60,202 bases of DNA from Chloroflexi bacterium CSP1-4 (lineage in GTDB: Bacteria; Chloroflexota; Limnocylindria; Limnocylindrales; CSP1-4), in NCBI GenBank assembly GCA_001443375.1, contig LDXM01000016.1, positions 1 through 60,202 on the forward strand, written 5' to 3'. Shown here piece by piece: positions 1 through 7,139 of the stretch (the stretch's first letter is position 1; every line of letters starts with the position of its first letter). The notes below the pieces were generated by a model. That model made no database searches. It had not been told where the DNA came from and was given only the letters and a program-made list of their open reading frames with translations. Both the position numbers and the translations under genes were made by a program.

Positions 1-387
1 GCCATCGGCCTCGGCGCCGCGCTGGTCTACCTCGAGGGGATCGGCATGGATGCCGCCCGGGCCCACGAGCGCGAGCTGACCGCGTACGCCCTCGACGTCC
101 TGCCCCGCGAGGTGCCGGGCATCGTGGTCTACGGCCCGCCGGACGTCGACGAGCACGCCGGCGTGGTCACCTTCAACCTGTCCGGCGTCCACCCCCACGA
201 CGTGGCCACGCTGCTCGACCGCGAGGCGATCGCGGTCCGGGCCGGCCACCACTGCACGCAGCCGCTCCACGAGCGGCTGGGCGAGGCGGCCACCGTGCGC
301 GCCAGCTTCAACGTCTACTCCGACCGTGACGATGTCGACCGCCTGGCCGCCGCGCTGGCCCGAGTGACGACCCTCTTCGCCGTCTGA
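1..387 (+). CDS. sufS: Cysteine desulfurase SufS, C-terminal part
   Basis: This is the last 128 codons of a PLP-dependent cysteine desulfurase; the frame is open to the window edge, so the gene begins outside. The segment RAGHHCTQPL carries the catalytic cysteine that takes sulfur from L-cysteine as a persulfide, in the sequence setting typical of group II SufS. It is followed by the usual RASFNVYSDRDDVDRL C-terminal pattern. In the SUF system it hands sulfur to SufU, which is encoded 47 bp downstream. The C-terminus looks complete. The PLP lysine lies outside the window. Confidence 0.93.
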   Translation, partial: AIGLGAALVYLEGIGMDAARAHERELTAYALDVLPREVPGIVVYGPPDVDEHAGVVTFNLSGVHPHDVATLLDREAIAVRAGHHCTQPLHERLGEAATVRASFNVYSDRDDVDRLAAALARVTTLFAV

Positions 388-395
388 CCGAGTAG

Positions 396-424
396 TTGCG
401 CGATCACGCAAATAGCCCGATACT
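396..424 (+). promoter_or_regulatory. Promoter with overlapping palindrome upstream of sufU
   Basis: A -35-like TTGCGC (396-401) and a -10-like GATACT (419-424) are separated by exactly 17 bp. The sufU ATG follows 10 nt after the -10 box, so the transcript would have almost no leader. A 16-nt near-palindrome, TTGCGCGATCACGCAA (396-411), covers the -35 box, the usual position for a repressor operator. Its placement between sufS and sufU suggests that the sufU-cysteine genes can be transcribed independently of upstream suf genes. The regulator is not known; an Rrf2/IscR- or SufR-type protein is only a guess. Confidence 0.5.
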
Positions 425-434
425 GGACGGCCCC

Positions 435-839
435 ATGGACGACCTCTACCGCGACGAGATCCTCGAGCACTACCGGCACCCGCACAACTTCGGGACGCTG
501 CCGGAGCCGGACGCCGTCTACGAGGGCGCCAACCCGCTGTGCGGCGACCGCATCACGCTGATGCTCGGCATCTCCGAGGCCGGCGTCGTGGACGAGGTGG
601 CCTTCACCGGGCGCGGCTGCGCCATCAGCCAGGCCTCCGCCTCGATGCTGACCGACTCGATCCGGGGCAAGCCGCTGGGCGAGATCGCGAAGCTCGGCCG
701 CCAGGACGTCCTCGACGAGCTGGGCATCGAGATCAGCCCCGCCCGCCTGAAGTGCGCGCTCCTCTCGCTCGACACGCTGCGCCGGGCCCTCGAGGACCGC
801 ATCGCCTGGCAGGCCAGCACCGAGGACGGCGTCGCATGA
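435..839 (+). CDS. sufU: Fe-S cluster assembly sulfur-transfer protein SufU
   Basis: This 134-aa IscU-fold protein carries the three conserved cysteines and the aspartate that bind zinc in SufU proteins: C36 and D38 (PLCGD), C62 (RGCAISQAS) and C107 (LKCALL). The short insert between C62 and C107 fits SufU rather than IscU. SufU accepts persulfide sulfur from SufS and passes it to the Fe-S assembly machinery. The ATG at 435 is chosen because MDDLYRDEILEHYRHPHN matches the family N-terminus and lies just downstream of a promoter; an upstream in-frame ATG at 396 falls inside the -35 box. Its last codons overlap a 21-codon leader ORF. Confidence 0.93.
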   Translation: MDDLYRDEILEHYRHPHNFGTLPEPDAVYEGANPLCGDRITLMLGISEAGVVDEVAFTGRGCAISQASASMLTDSIRGKPLGEIAKLGRQDVLDELGIEISPARLKCALLSLDTLRRALEDRIAWQASTEDGVA

Positions 840-901
840 GCCTGGCCATCGTCCGTCAGCCGGGCCGCTGCGGGTGTCCGAAGCCGGGCCGCCCGGCGTA
901 G
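836..901 (+). CDS. Possible Cys-containing leader peptide
   Basis: A 21-codon ORF starts at an ATG that overlaps the sufU stop as ATGA. It carries a closely spaced Cys-Gly-Cys (codons tgc ggg tgt) in the context GRCGCPKPGRP, and ends 49 nt before the rhodanese-ThiF gene. The following segment contains a GC hairpin (CCGGGC/GCCCGG near 884-898) and two copies of GCCGGGCCGC. Small cysteine-rich ORFs in front of cysteine-biosynthesis genes act as cysteine-sensing attenuators in mycobacteria, so the same role is possible here. Translation is inferred from position only; there are just two Cys codons and no clear terminator T-run. Confidence 0.35.
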   Translation: MSLAIVRQPGRCGCPKPGRPA

Positions 902-950
902 CCACGACCTTCCCACCCCTTCCGACCCGATCCCGGAGCCGAACCGACCC

Positions 951-2099
951 ATGCCGAAGACCTACTCCCAGCTCCTTCGCGAGGCCCGCGCCGAGACGCG
1001 CGAGGTCTCGAACGACGAGGCCCAGGCGCTCGCCGACGCCGGCGCGCTCGTCATCGACGTGCGCGAATCCGACGAATGGGCCGAGGGCCACCTGCCCGGT
1101 GCCATCCACGTGCCGCGCAGCAACTTCGAGAGCCGCATCGAGATGTTCGCCCCCGAGCGCGACCGGCCGGTCGTCCTGTACTGCGCCGGCGGCACGCGCT
1201 CGGCCTTCGCCGCCCAGCAGCTGGGGGCCATGGGCTACACCGACGTGGTCAACATGGTCGGCGGCTTCCAGCAGTGGAAGACCGACGGCCGGCCATGGAC
1301 CAAGCCCGCGCGCCTTTCCGCCGAGCAGCGCCAGCGCTACAGCCGGCACCTGCTCATCCCCGAGGTCGGCATCGAGGGGCAGGCCAGGCTGCTCGCCTCG
1401 AAGGTGCTCTTCATCGGCGCCGGCGGGCTCGGCTCGCCCGCCCTGCTCTACCTCGCCGCGGCCGGCGTGGGCACGCTGGGCATCGTCGACTTCGACGTGG
1501 TGGACCTGAGCAACCTGCAGCGCCAGATCGTCCACACCACCGACCGCCTCGGCCAGAAGAAGACCGAGTCCGCCGCCGCCGCCATCCGGGCCATCAACCC
1601 CGAGATCCGCGTGGTGGCCCACGATGAGATGCTGGCCGACGACAACGTGGAGCGGCTCATCGCCGGCTACGACGTGATCGTCGACGGCACCGACACGTTC
1701 GAGACGCGCTACACGCTCAACGACGCGGCCGTGCGGGCGGGCATCCCCGTGGTGCATGCCAGCGTCTTCCGTTTCGAGGGGCAGCTGACCGCGTTCGTGC
1801 CCTTCGAGGGGCCCTGCTACCGCTGCCTCTATCCCACGCCGCCGCCGCCCGAGCTGGCCCCCGGCTGCTCGGTGGCCGGCGTGCTGGGCGTGGTGCCCGG
1901 CACGCTGGGAATCCTCCAGGCGACCGAGGCCATCAAGCTGCTGCTCGGCATCGGCGAGCCGCTCGTGGGGCGCCTCCTCATCTACGACGCGCTCGATGGC
2001 ACGTTCACCGAGCTGAAGCTGCGCCGCGACCCGGCCTGCCCCGCCTGCGGGGACGGGGTCCGCGCGGCCGCCGTGGTCACCTCGGCGGTGCCGGCATGA
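951..2099 (+). CDS. Rhodanese-ThiF/MoeB-type adenylyltransferase (MoeZ-like)
   Basis: This 382-aa protein has two domains. Residues ~16-115 are a rhodanese domain with the active-site loop YCAGGTRS (C78). Residues ~125-365 are an E1-like ThiF/MoeB adenylyltransferase with the ATP loop GAGGLGS (156-162) and two zinc CxxC pairs (C289/C292, C363/C366). It would adenylate the C-terminal glycine of the sulfur carrier encoded next and convert it to a thiocarboxylate using rhodanese-bound sulfur. In mycobacterial MoeZ the order is E1 first and rhodanese last, so the order here is reversed. It overlaps cysO by 4 bp (ATGA), which suggests coupled translation. It could also serve molybdopterin or thiamin carriers. 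Confidence 0.9.
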   Translation: MPKTYSQLLREARAETREVSNDEAQALADAGALVIDVRESDEWAEGHLPGAIHVPRSNFESRIEMFAPERDRPVVLYCAGGTRSAFAAQQLGAMGYTDVVNMVGGFQQWKTDGRPWTKPARLSAEQRQRYSRHLLIPEVGIEGQARLLASKVLFIGAGGLGSPALLYLAAAGVGTLGIVDFDVVDLSNLQRQIVHTTDRLGQKKTESAAAAIRAINPEIRVVAHDEMLADDNVERLIAGYDVIVDGTDTFETRYTLNDAAVRAGIPVVHASVFRFEGQLTAFVPFEGPCYRCLYPTPPPPELAPGCSVAGVLGVVPGTLGILQATEAIKLLLGIGEPLVGRLLIYDALDGTFTELKLRRDPACPACGDGVRAAAVVTSAVPA

Positions 2100-2374
2100 G
2101 CACCGTACGCATCCCGCCCGTGCTGCGCGCCGTGGCCGGCAACCAGAAGCAGGTCGCCGTCGCCGGGGAGACCGTGGCCGCGGTCATCGAGGCCCTCGTG
2201 GCCGACTACCCGGGCCTGCGCGACCAGCTCCTGACGCCCGAGGGCGAGCTGAACCGCTTCGTCAACGTCTACCTCAACGACGAGGACATCCGCTACCTCG
2301 GGGAGCTGGCCACGCCGGTTGGCGAGCGGGACACGATCGTCATCCTGCCGGCGATGGCGGGCGGAGGCGCCTGA
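2096..2374 (+). CDS. cysO: MoaD/ThiS-like sulfur carrier protein CysO
   Basis: This 92-aa ubiquitin-fold sulfur carrier starts inside the ATGA overlap with the MoeZ-like gene. As a C-terminal thiocarboxylate, CysO donates sulfur to O-phosphoserine on CysM, giving a CysO-cysteine adduct that a JAMM protease releases. The neighbours are exactly those partners (MoeZ-like, CysM, Mec-like), so the CysO role is well supported. The C-terminus reads PAMAGGGA: two residues follow the expected AGG end. The reactive diglycine may therefore need trimming before activation, perhaps by the JAMM enzyme encoded downstream. Confidence 0.88.
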   Translation: MSTVRIPPVLRAVAGNQKQVAVAGETVAAVIEALVADYPGLRDQLLTPEGELNRFVNVYLNDEDIRYLGELATPVGERDTIVILPAMAGGGA

Positions 2375-2376
2375 CG

Positions 2377-3381
2377 GTGGCCGTCCGGATCGCGCCGGAC
2401 GCAGACGATCGTCCGCACGCGCACGAGGGGATGGCCCGCCACGGCGGGCGCTATCCCTCCATCGTCGATGCCATCGGGCACACGCCGCTGGTCGAGATCC
2501 CGCGCATGTGCCCCAACCCGAATGTCCGCCTCTACGCCAAGCTCGAGGGCCTGAACCCGACCGGCTCGGTCAAGGACCGCGTGGCCAGGTACCTCATCGA
2601 GGACCTCGAGGCGTCCGGCCGGCTAGGGCCCGACTCGATCATCATCGAGCCCACCTCCGGGAACACCGGCATCGCCCTGGCCATGATCGCCCGGCGGAAG
2701 GGCTACCGGATCGCCGTGGTCATGCCCGACAACGTGACCCAGGAGCGCCGGCAGCTGCTCACGATCTTCGGCGCCGAGATCATCGACTCCCCCGGCGCCA
2801 AGGGCTCCAACGGGGCGGTCGAGCTGGCCAAGTACCTCGTGGCGAAGGACTCGCGCTTCGTCATGCCCTACCAGTACGGCAACCCGGCCAACCCGCGCGC
2901 CCACTACGAGACGACCGGCGTGGAGATCCTGGCCGACTGCCCGGAGGTGGACGTCTTCGTGGCCGGCCTCGGGACGGGCGGCACCCTGATGGGCGTGGGG
3001 CGGCGGCTGCGCGAGGCGAACCCCGACGTGCGCATCTACGCCGCCGAGCCGCTCCCCGGGGAGCTGGTGCAGGGGCTGCGCTCCATGGACGAGGGCTTCG
3101 TGCCGGAGATCTTCGACCCGGCGCTGATCGATGGGAAGTTCCTCGTCTCCAACGCCGACGCGATCCGCGCGCTGCGCGCGCTGGGCGAGCGCGAGGGCAT
3201 CTTCGCCGGCGTCTCGTCGGGCGGCGTGCTCGTCGCCGCGGCCCGGGTGGCACGGACGATGGAACATGGCACGATCGTCGCGCTGCTGGCCGACGGTGGC
3301 TGGAAGTACCTCTCCGAGGGCCTCTGGACGCGCGACCTGGCCGAGATGGGCGAGGACATGGAGTCGCGCAGCTGGTGGTAG
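2377..3381 (+). CDS. cysM: CysO-dependent cysteine synthase (CysM type)
   Basis: This is a 334-aa fold-type II PLP enzyme of the O-phosphoserine sulfhydrylase/cysteine synthase group. The PLP lysine is K66 in NPTGSVKDR, with the SGNTGIALAM phosphate/substrate loop and GLGTGGTLMG glycine loop. The YQYGNPANPRAHYETTG region and the WKYLSEG C-terminal region resemble mycobacterial CysM, which uses CysO thiocarboxylate instead of sulfide. The GTG at 2377 lies 2 nt after the cysO stop; an ATG at 2431 (MARHGGRYPSIVDAIG) is closer to the usual N-terminus and is a real alternative. The gene ends with a short aromatic tail (SRSWW). Confidence 0.92.
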   Translation: MAVRIAPDADDRPHAHEGMARHGGRYPSIVDAIGHTPLVEIPRMCPNPNVRLYAKLEGLNPTGSVKDRVARYLIEDLEASGRLGPDSIIIEPTSGNTGIALAMIARRKGYRIAVVMPDNVTQERRQLLTIFGAEIIDSPGAKGSNGAVELAKYLVAKDSRFVMPYQYGNPANPRAHYETTGVEILADCPEVDVFVAGLGTGGTLMGVGRRLREANPDVRIYAAEPLPGELVQGLRSMDEGFVPEIFDPALIDGKFLVSNADAIRALRALGEREGIFAGVSSGGVLVAAARVARTMEHGTIVALLADGGWKYLSEGLWTRDLAEMGEDMESRSWW

Positions 3382-3833
3382 GGCCGGGGCCGGGGCCGGG
3401 GCAGGTGCCGGGTCCGGCGCCCGTGGTGCTCCCGGCGGCGCTGCGCGACGAGCTGGTCGCCTGGGCGCACGCCGGCTATCCGAACGAGGCCTGCGGCATC
3501 GTCGCCGGGGACCGCGGAGGGTTGGACGGTGGCTCCGCGCTGCGCTTCCACGCCTTGGCCAACGCGGCCGCCTCGCCCTACCGCTACCTCATCGACCCGG
3601 GGGAGCAGCTGCACGTCATGCTCGCCATCGACGACGCCGACGAGGTCGTGTGGGGCATCTTCCACTCGCACGTCCGCTCGCCTGCCGAGCCCTCGCCCAC
3701 GGACATCGGCCTGGCCTTCTACCCCGACGCGCTCTACCTCATCTGTTCGCTGGCCGACATGGACGCGCCGGACGTCCGAGCCTGGCGGATCGTCGGCGGC
3801 GAGGTGGCCGAGGTGCCGCTCGAGATCGGCTGA
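3375..3833 (+). CDS. mec: JAMM/MPN metallopeptidase (Mec-like)
   Basis: This ~152-aa zinc peptidase of the Mov34/MPN (JAMM) family shows the upstream glutamate in NEACGIV and the full H-S-H-x7-S-x2-D motif (HSHVRSPAEPSPTD). In mycobacteria, Mec cleaves the CysO-cysteine adduct to release cysteine and regenerate CysO. The order after moeZ-cysO-cysM completes that pathway. The start is uncertain: GTG 3375 overlaps the cysM stop by 7 bp, while GTG at 3405 or 3423 would omit a low-complexity GPGPGPG stretch that may not be coding. Confidence 0.88.
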   Translation: MVGPGPGPGQVPGPAPVVLPAALRDELVAWAHAGYPNEACGIVAGDRGGLDGGSALRFHALANAAASPYRYLIDPGEQLHVMLAIDDADEVVWGIFHSHVRSPAEPSPTDIGLAFYPDALYLICSLADMDAPDVRAWRIVGGEVAEVPLEIG

Positions 3834-3845
3834 GTGGCCGGCATC

Positions 3846-3985
3846 CTCAAACGCACGCCTGGGGAACGTTGGAAGCCCGATCCACGCGCTGAGGCCTCAT
3901 ACGCACACCGGGCGCGCGGATGAGGGCGAATCGGGGCGTTTGGCGGCCGACAAGACTTCTAACGCTCCGGGTGCGTTCGTATGAG
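3846..3985 (+). repeat. R-family structured repeat R1 (140 bp)
   Basis: This is a 140-bp element with 32-bp imperfect inverted ends (23 of 32 positions pair), CTCAAACGCACGCC... at the left and ...GTGCGTTCGTATGAG at the right. A nested 29-bp segment 50 bp from the left end (3896-3924) again begins CTCATACGCAC and ends ATGAG. The same length, inner offset and motifs recur at 9335, 17613 (inverted), 38219 and 39133. It lies between the JAMM gene and a VapBC module. Single strands could fold into a cloverleaf. Confidence 0.85.
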
Positions 3986-4035
3986 AGGCCCGGCGCGGCA
4001 GGCTGCGCGCCTGAAGCGGCGGCTCCAACGTATGG

Positions 4036-4041
4036 TAGGAT
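4036..4041 (+). promoter_or_regulatory. -10 box of the first vapBC module
   Basis: TAGGAT lies 7 nt before the antitoxin ATG at 4049, as expected for a leaderless transcript. The surrounding sequence repeats TATGG three times (4031-4051), a plausible site for the ribbon-helix-helix antitoxin to autoregulate. No convincing -35 is visible. Confidence 0.4.
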
Positions 4042-4048
4042 GTATGGC

Positions 4049-4270
4049 ATGGAGAAGACGACCGTCTACCTACCTGAGTCGCTCAAGGCCGCCCTCGAGC
4101 GGACCGCCGAGGCCGAGAAGCGCAGCGAGGCGGATCTGATCCGCGAAGGTGTCGCGCTGGTGGTGGAGCGGCACGCCCTCCGGGAGCCGACACTCCCGCT
4201 CTTCGAGAGCCGGCAGCCGAACCTCGCCGAGCACGCCGATGAGGCCCTGGAGGGCTTCGGCGAGCGGTGA
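4049..4270 (+). CDS. vapB: Ribbon-helix-helix antitoxin (VapB type)
   Basis: This 73-aa protein begins with the MEKTTVYLPESLKAALERTAE pattern of CopG/MetJ-type ribbon-helix-helix DNA-binding antitoxins (beta strand, then two helices to about residue 45). The acidic, proline-containing tail would wrap the toxin. It overlaps the PIN toxin by 4 bp (GTGA). The ATG at 4049 sits at leaderless spacing from a TAGGAT -10; an in-frame ATG at 4040 would add MYG. It is expected to repress its own promoter. The module is separated from the cysteine genes by repeat R1. Confidence 0.85.
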   Translation: MEKTTVYLPESLKAALERTAEAEKRSEADLIREGVALVVERHALREPTLPLFESRQPNLAEHADEALEGFGER

Positions 4271-4686
4271 TCCTCCTCGACACGAGCGGGCTGCTGGCGG
4301 CCATAGACAGCAGCCAAGGCCACCACCGGGCGGCCGCAGCGGCCGTTCGTGCAGCGGCCGCCCCACGGATCCTGTCGCCCTTCGTCCTGGCCGAGCTGGA
4401 CTACCTGCTCGCCACGCGCGTGGGCCCTGCAGCGCAGGACCGCCTCCTCGAGCAGGTCGAGTCGGGCGTCTATCGTCTCGAATCCTTCGACCAGGCGGAC
4501 GTCGCGCGCGCCCGCGTCGTCCTGGACCGCTACCGCGACCTGGGGTCGGGGATCGCGGACGCGTCGGTCGTGGTCCTGGCCGAGCGATACGGGACGACCG
4601 ACGTCCTGACCCTCGATGAGCGCCACTTCCGAGCGCTCCGCGGTCCGGGCGACCGACCCTTCCGCTTGCTGCCGACAGACGGCTGA
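4267..4686 (+). CDS. vapC: PIN-domain toxin (VapC type)
   Basis: This 139-aa PIN-fold ribonuclease keeps all the acidic residues expected for the metal site: D in LLDTSGLLA near the N-terminus, E in LAELDYLL, D in SGIADASVVVLAE and D in LTLDERHF. Such toxins cleave tRNA or rRNA when the antitoxin is lost. The GTG start overlaps the antitoxin stop (GTGA), the standard toxin-antitoxin arrangement. The next gene, a truncated hipA on the opposite strand, converges with it 15 bp away. Confidence 0.9.
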   Translation: MILLDTSGLLAAIDSSQGHHRAAAAAVRAAAAPRILSPFVLAELDYLLATRVGPAAQDRLLEQVESGVYRLESFDQADVARARVVLDRYRDLGSGIADASVVVLAERYGTTDVLTLDERHFRALRGPGDRPFRLLPTDG

Positions 4687-4701
4687 GGATCAGCCGGGCC
4701 G

Positions 4702-5745
4702 TCAAGCGCGCGCGAGCCTCTCGATCTGCTCGAGAGCGATCGCGCGGACGTCGCCGCGGATGGCGGGGTATGCGTCGTCCCCGGCGCGCACGCCGGTCGT
4801 CCGCAGCGCATCGAGTGTCCGATCGACCGCGGCCCGAGCGAGACGCTTGGGCACACCCCAGACGCGGGCTTCTCGAACGAGGTGGTCGCGCGTGATCTCG
4901 GTGATCATGAACTTGCCCGCCACGGACATCCCGAAATGACGCTGGTTGATGAACGCCAGGGTCGGCGCGAGGTCATACATCGGAGTCAGGCGCAGGCCGC
5001 CCGATCGATCGCGGAAGACGGACGTGTTCTTGGCATGCGCGTCCGTGTTGCCGAGCGCGAGGTTGACCGTGACGTGCTCCAGCAGGCGGACGAGTTCGAC
5101 GCGCGGCTCGAACGCCCCGCGCTCGAGGACGGCAGCGAATCGAGCGTACGAGGGATGTCGGTCGTTCTCCGGATGCTCGGCGTACTTGATCTCGGGCGGG
5201 ATCCCGAGGACCTGGCACATGTCCTCCTGGTGGGTCCGCCGAATGCTGCCGTCGAGGTCGATGGCTCGGTCGAATCGCGTGACCATGAGCGTGGGCAGGT
5301 GGCCCTCGGCGACCATCACCTTCGCTTCGGCGGCGGAGGTGGCCGCAGCGGCCACGCGCAGCGCCCACGCTTCCGCGAGCGCCAAGCCCGGGTGATAGAT
5401 CGGCTCAGGCTTCAGGATGTGCGTGCTCGGCGCGCCGTCGAGGGGCAGACGCCAGCGCTCACCGTAGCGGGCCAGCAGGAGCTTCGACTGTCCACCGCCC
5501 AGCGACATGCGGACGGCGGCGTCCGAGTCGTATGGGCGCGCGGGCAGCTCATCGATGCGCTTCCAGACCTCCTCGTCGGTCAGCGCCTGGTAGCTCCCGG
5601 ACTGCGGCGTGTGGCCTTGCGGCAGCACCGAGATCGCGCCAGCGCACTCCCACCCGATCCGCTCGAGCAAGCCCCAGGTGTCATCCGCCCGAAGGCCGAA
5701 GCGGGCAGCGATCCTGGTCCGCGGCTCCTCCTCCGGCAGGAGGTT
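4702..5745 (-). pseudogene. hipA: HipA-like kinase, 5'-truncated
   Basis: The frame encodes the HipA kinase core: MSLGGGQSKLLLAR loop, HILKPEP lysine, VTRFDRA, HQEDMCQVLG and the catalytic GNTDAHAKN, then YDLAPT. Upstream, typical HipA sequence continues (LLPEEEPRTRIAARFG...DDTWGLLERIG) until an in-frame TAA at 5748-5746, with no usual start codon before an ATG at 5670. The N-terminal HipA subdomain (about 80-100 residues) is missing, no hipB antitoxin is present, and the break lies next to the 3' end of the uricase gene. Catalytic residues are intact, so a shortened product from 5670 cannot be excluded, but a decayed gene is more likely. Confidence 0.8.
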
Positions 5746-5749
5746 TTAG

Positions 5750-5779
5750 CTCGGACTGAGACTGAGTCCTCAGGCCGAG
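5750..5779. other. Hairpin at the uricase 3' end / hipA breakpoint
   Basis: CTCGGACTGAG (5750-5760) and CTCAGGCCGAG (5769-5779) pair at 10 of 11 positions around an 8-nt loop. It spans the uricase stop codon and adjoins the point where hipA is truncated. There is no T-run on either side, so it is not a standard terminator. It may stabilise the uricase mRNA end or mark a rearrangement scar. Confidence 0.4.
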
Positions 5780-6618
5780 CGTCGGACCGTGGCCTCGATG
5801 AGGCCGTGCGGCTCCTCCGTGGCGACGAAGATCTCGCGGTCGTTCTCGAGGCCGAAGGGCGACAGATCGTACGTCCAGTGATGGAGGTTGGGCAGGGCGA
5901 AATGGATCGTGTCGATGGCCGGCTCGGCCTCCAGGACCGCCTTGCCGATGATCCAGATGGAGGTCTGCACGGCCGGGCTGAAGTGCTCGGCGAAGGCCGT
6001 CAACATCGTCCCGCGCACACGGTCGAAGGCGGCGTCGAAGTCGACCCCCGCCCCGCCGTCGGCGTAGCGCCAGGCGGCGGCGACCTTCGTGGCCATGATC
6101 CGGTCCTGGGTCTCCTTGAGGGTGGTGTAGCGGTCGCGCGGGAAGCCGGCGAAGGACGACTTGGCGGTCTTCATGACCGTCAGCCCCTCGATGCCGGCCT
6201 CGACGGTGGCGTCGTCGCGGCCCACGGAGACGACGGCGGTCCGGGTCAGGTCGCCCTGGCGGATGAAGGCGTCCGGGGCCGGCCGCCCGTTCGTGGCGAT
6301 CGGGGCCCAGGCGTGCTCCTGGAGGGAGATCGTCGCCCGCTCGACCTGCTCGAAGCCCAGAAAGTGGTGCCCCAGCGTCAGCCCGAAGGCCTCGATCGAC
6401 CCCGTCAGTCCGTCCTTGGCCAGGGCGTAGACGGTGTTCTTCATCGTGTCCGTGGGCACGACGAGCGACTGGTCGCCGTCCGTGTGCGCCGCCGCGAAGT
6501 CGCCCTCCAGCGCCACGGCCACCGTGAGGTCGCGCACGACGTGGCGGTCGGGCAGGCGCACGACCTTGACCAGGCGGATCCGCGCCTTGCCGTAGCGCGT
6601 CGGTCCCAGCTCGATCAT
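5770..6618 (-). CDS. uox: Urate oxidase (uricase)
   Basis: This is a 282-aa cofactor-independent urate oxidase that converts urate, O2 and water to 5-hydroxyisourate and H2O2. Recognisable family segments are YGKARIRLVKV at the N-terminus (active-site lysine), PTDTMKNTVYALAKD, VMKTAKSSFAGF, RDRYTTLKET, and LPNLHHWTYDLSPFGLENDREIFVATEEPHG near the C-terminus. The ATG at 6618 is chosen because it overlaps the preceding decarboxylase stop as ATGA and has a GGAGGG ribosome site; an upstream extension would read into the other gene. It is the last gene of a uraH-uraD-uox operon. Confidence 0.95.
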   Translation of the reverse strand: MIELGPTRYGKARIRLVKVVRLPDRHVVRDLTVAVALEGDFAAAHTDGDQSLVVPTDTMKNTVYALAKDGLTGSIEAFGLTLGHHFLGFEQVERATISLQEHAWAPIATNGRPAPDAFIRQGDLTRTAVVSVGRDDATVEAGIEGLTVMKTAKSSFAGFPRDRYTTLKETQDRIMATKVAAAWRYADGGAGVDFDAAFDRVRGTMLTAFAEHFSPAVQTSIWIIGKAVLEAEPAIDTIHFALPNLHHWTYDLSPFGLENDREIFVATEEPHGLIEATVRRSA

Positions 6619-7139
6619 CGGGTCCCTCCATGGGCGGCGTCGGCCGGCGTCGCGAGCTTGTGCCATCGATCCTGCGCGATGTCGACCACCGCATCAAGCG
6701 CCCGGGCGATCTCCGCCGTCCGCTCCCCGGCGAGCGCGGCCTCGAACCCGGGCAGAAGCGCCGACCGTGGACGGCCGGCCACGAAGACGCAGTAGCGGAA
6801 GCCGAAGCGCGCCTCATAGGCGGCGTTGAGCCGCTCCAACTCGAGGGCGAGGTCCGCCACTCCCCGGTCATAGCCCTGCTCCGCGTACGAGAGCGCCGAC
6901 ACGCTCGCCGGCGCGGCGCCGAGGCGGGGGTGGGCGTCGATCAGCTCCAGCTGCTCCTCCTCGGCCATCGACTGGGCGATCGCGCGCGCCCGGCCGAAGA
7001 GGGCCTCCGGCGTCCCGAAGGGTCGGGCGGCCGCCAGTCGGGCCAGGAAGCGCGGCGCGCCCTCGAAGAGTGGCGACATGCGCGCCGCAAAGGCATCCGG
7101 CGGCAGCGCGTCCATCTCCTCGATCGTCGGCAGGGTCAC
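6615..7139 (-). CDS. uraD: 2-oxo-4-hydroxy-4-carboxy-5-ureidoimidazoline decarboxylase
   Basis: This 174-aa OHCU decarboxylase catalyses the last step to S-allantoin. The family signatures DAHPRLG (catalytic His) and ALNAAYEARFGFRYCVFVAGRPR-type region are clear (here LNAAYEARFGFRYCVF). It overlaps uricase and HIU hydrolase by 4 bp each, so the three enzymes that convert urate stereospecifically to allantoin are likely translated from one message. Length matches the family. Confidence 0.95.
   Translation of the reverse strand: MTLPTIEEMDALPPDAFAARMSPLFEGAPRFLARLAAARPFGTPEALFGRARAIAQSMAEEEQLELIDAHPRLGAAPASVSALSYAEQGYDRGVADLALELERLNAAYEARFGFRYCVFVAGRPRSALLPGFEAALAGERTAEIARALDAVVDIAQDRWHKLATPADAAHGGTR

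Noticed and set aside
315..1757. 480-codon open frame on the minus strand
   Set aside because: It lies antisense to sufU and the rhodanese-ThiF gene, both of which have clear motifs; the high GC content creates long antisense frames and the protein has no recognisable domain.
2319..3374. Long upstream extension of the JAMM protease frame
   Set aside because: The extension overlaps cysM in another frame and has only shadow-like sequence; the domain itself begins after 3420.
5750..5779. Hairpin as an intrinsic terminator of the uricase operon
   Set aside because: There is no T-run after the stem on either strand, and it overlaps the stop codon.
4882..6795. 637-codon plus-strand frame
   Set aside because: It is antisense to the hipA kinase core and uricase, which are unmistakable; composition is typical of a shadow frame.
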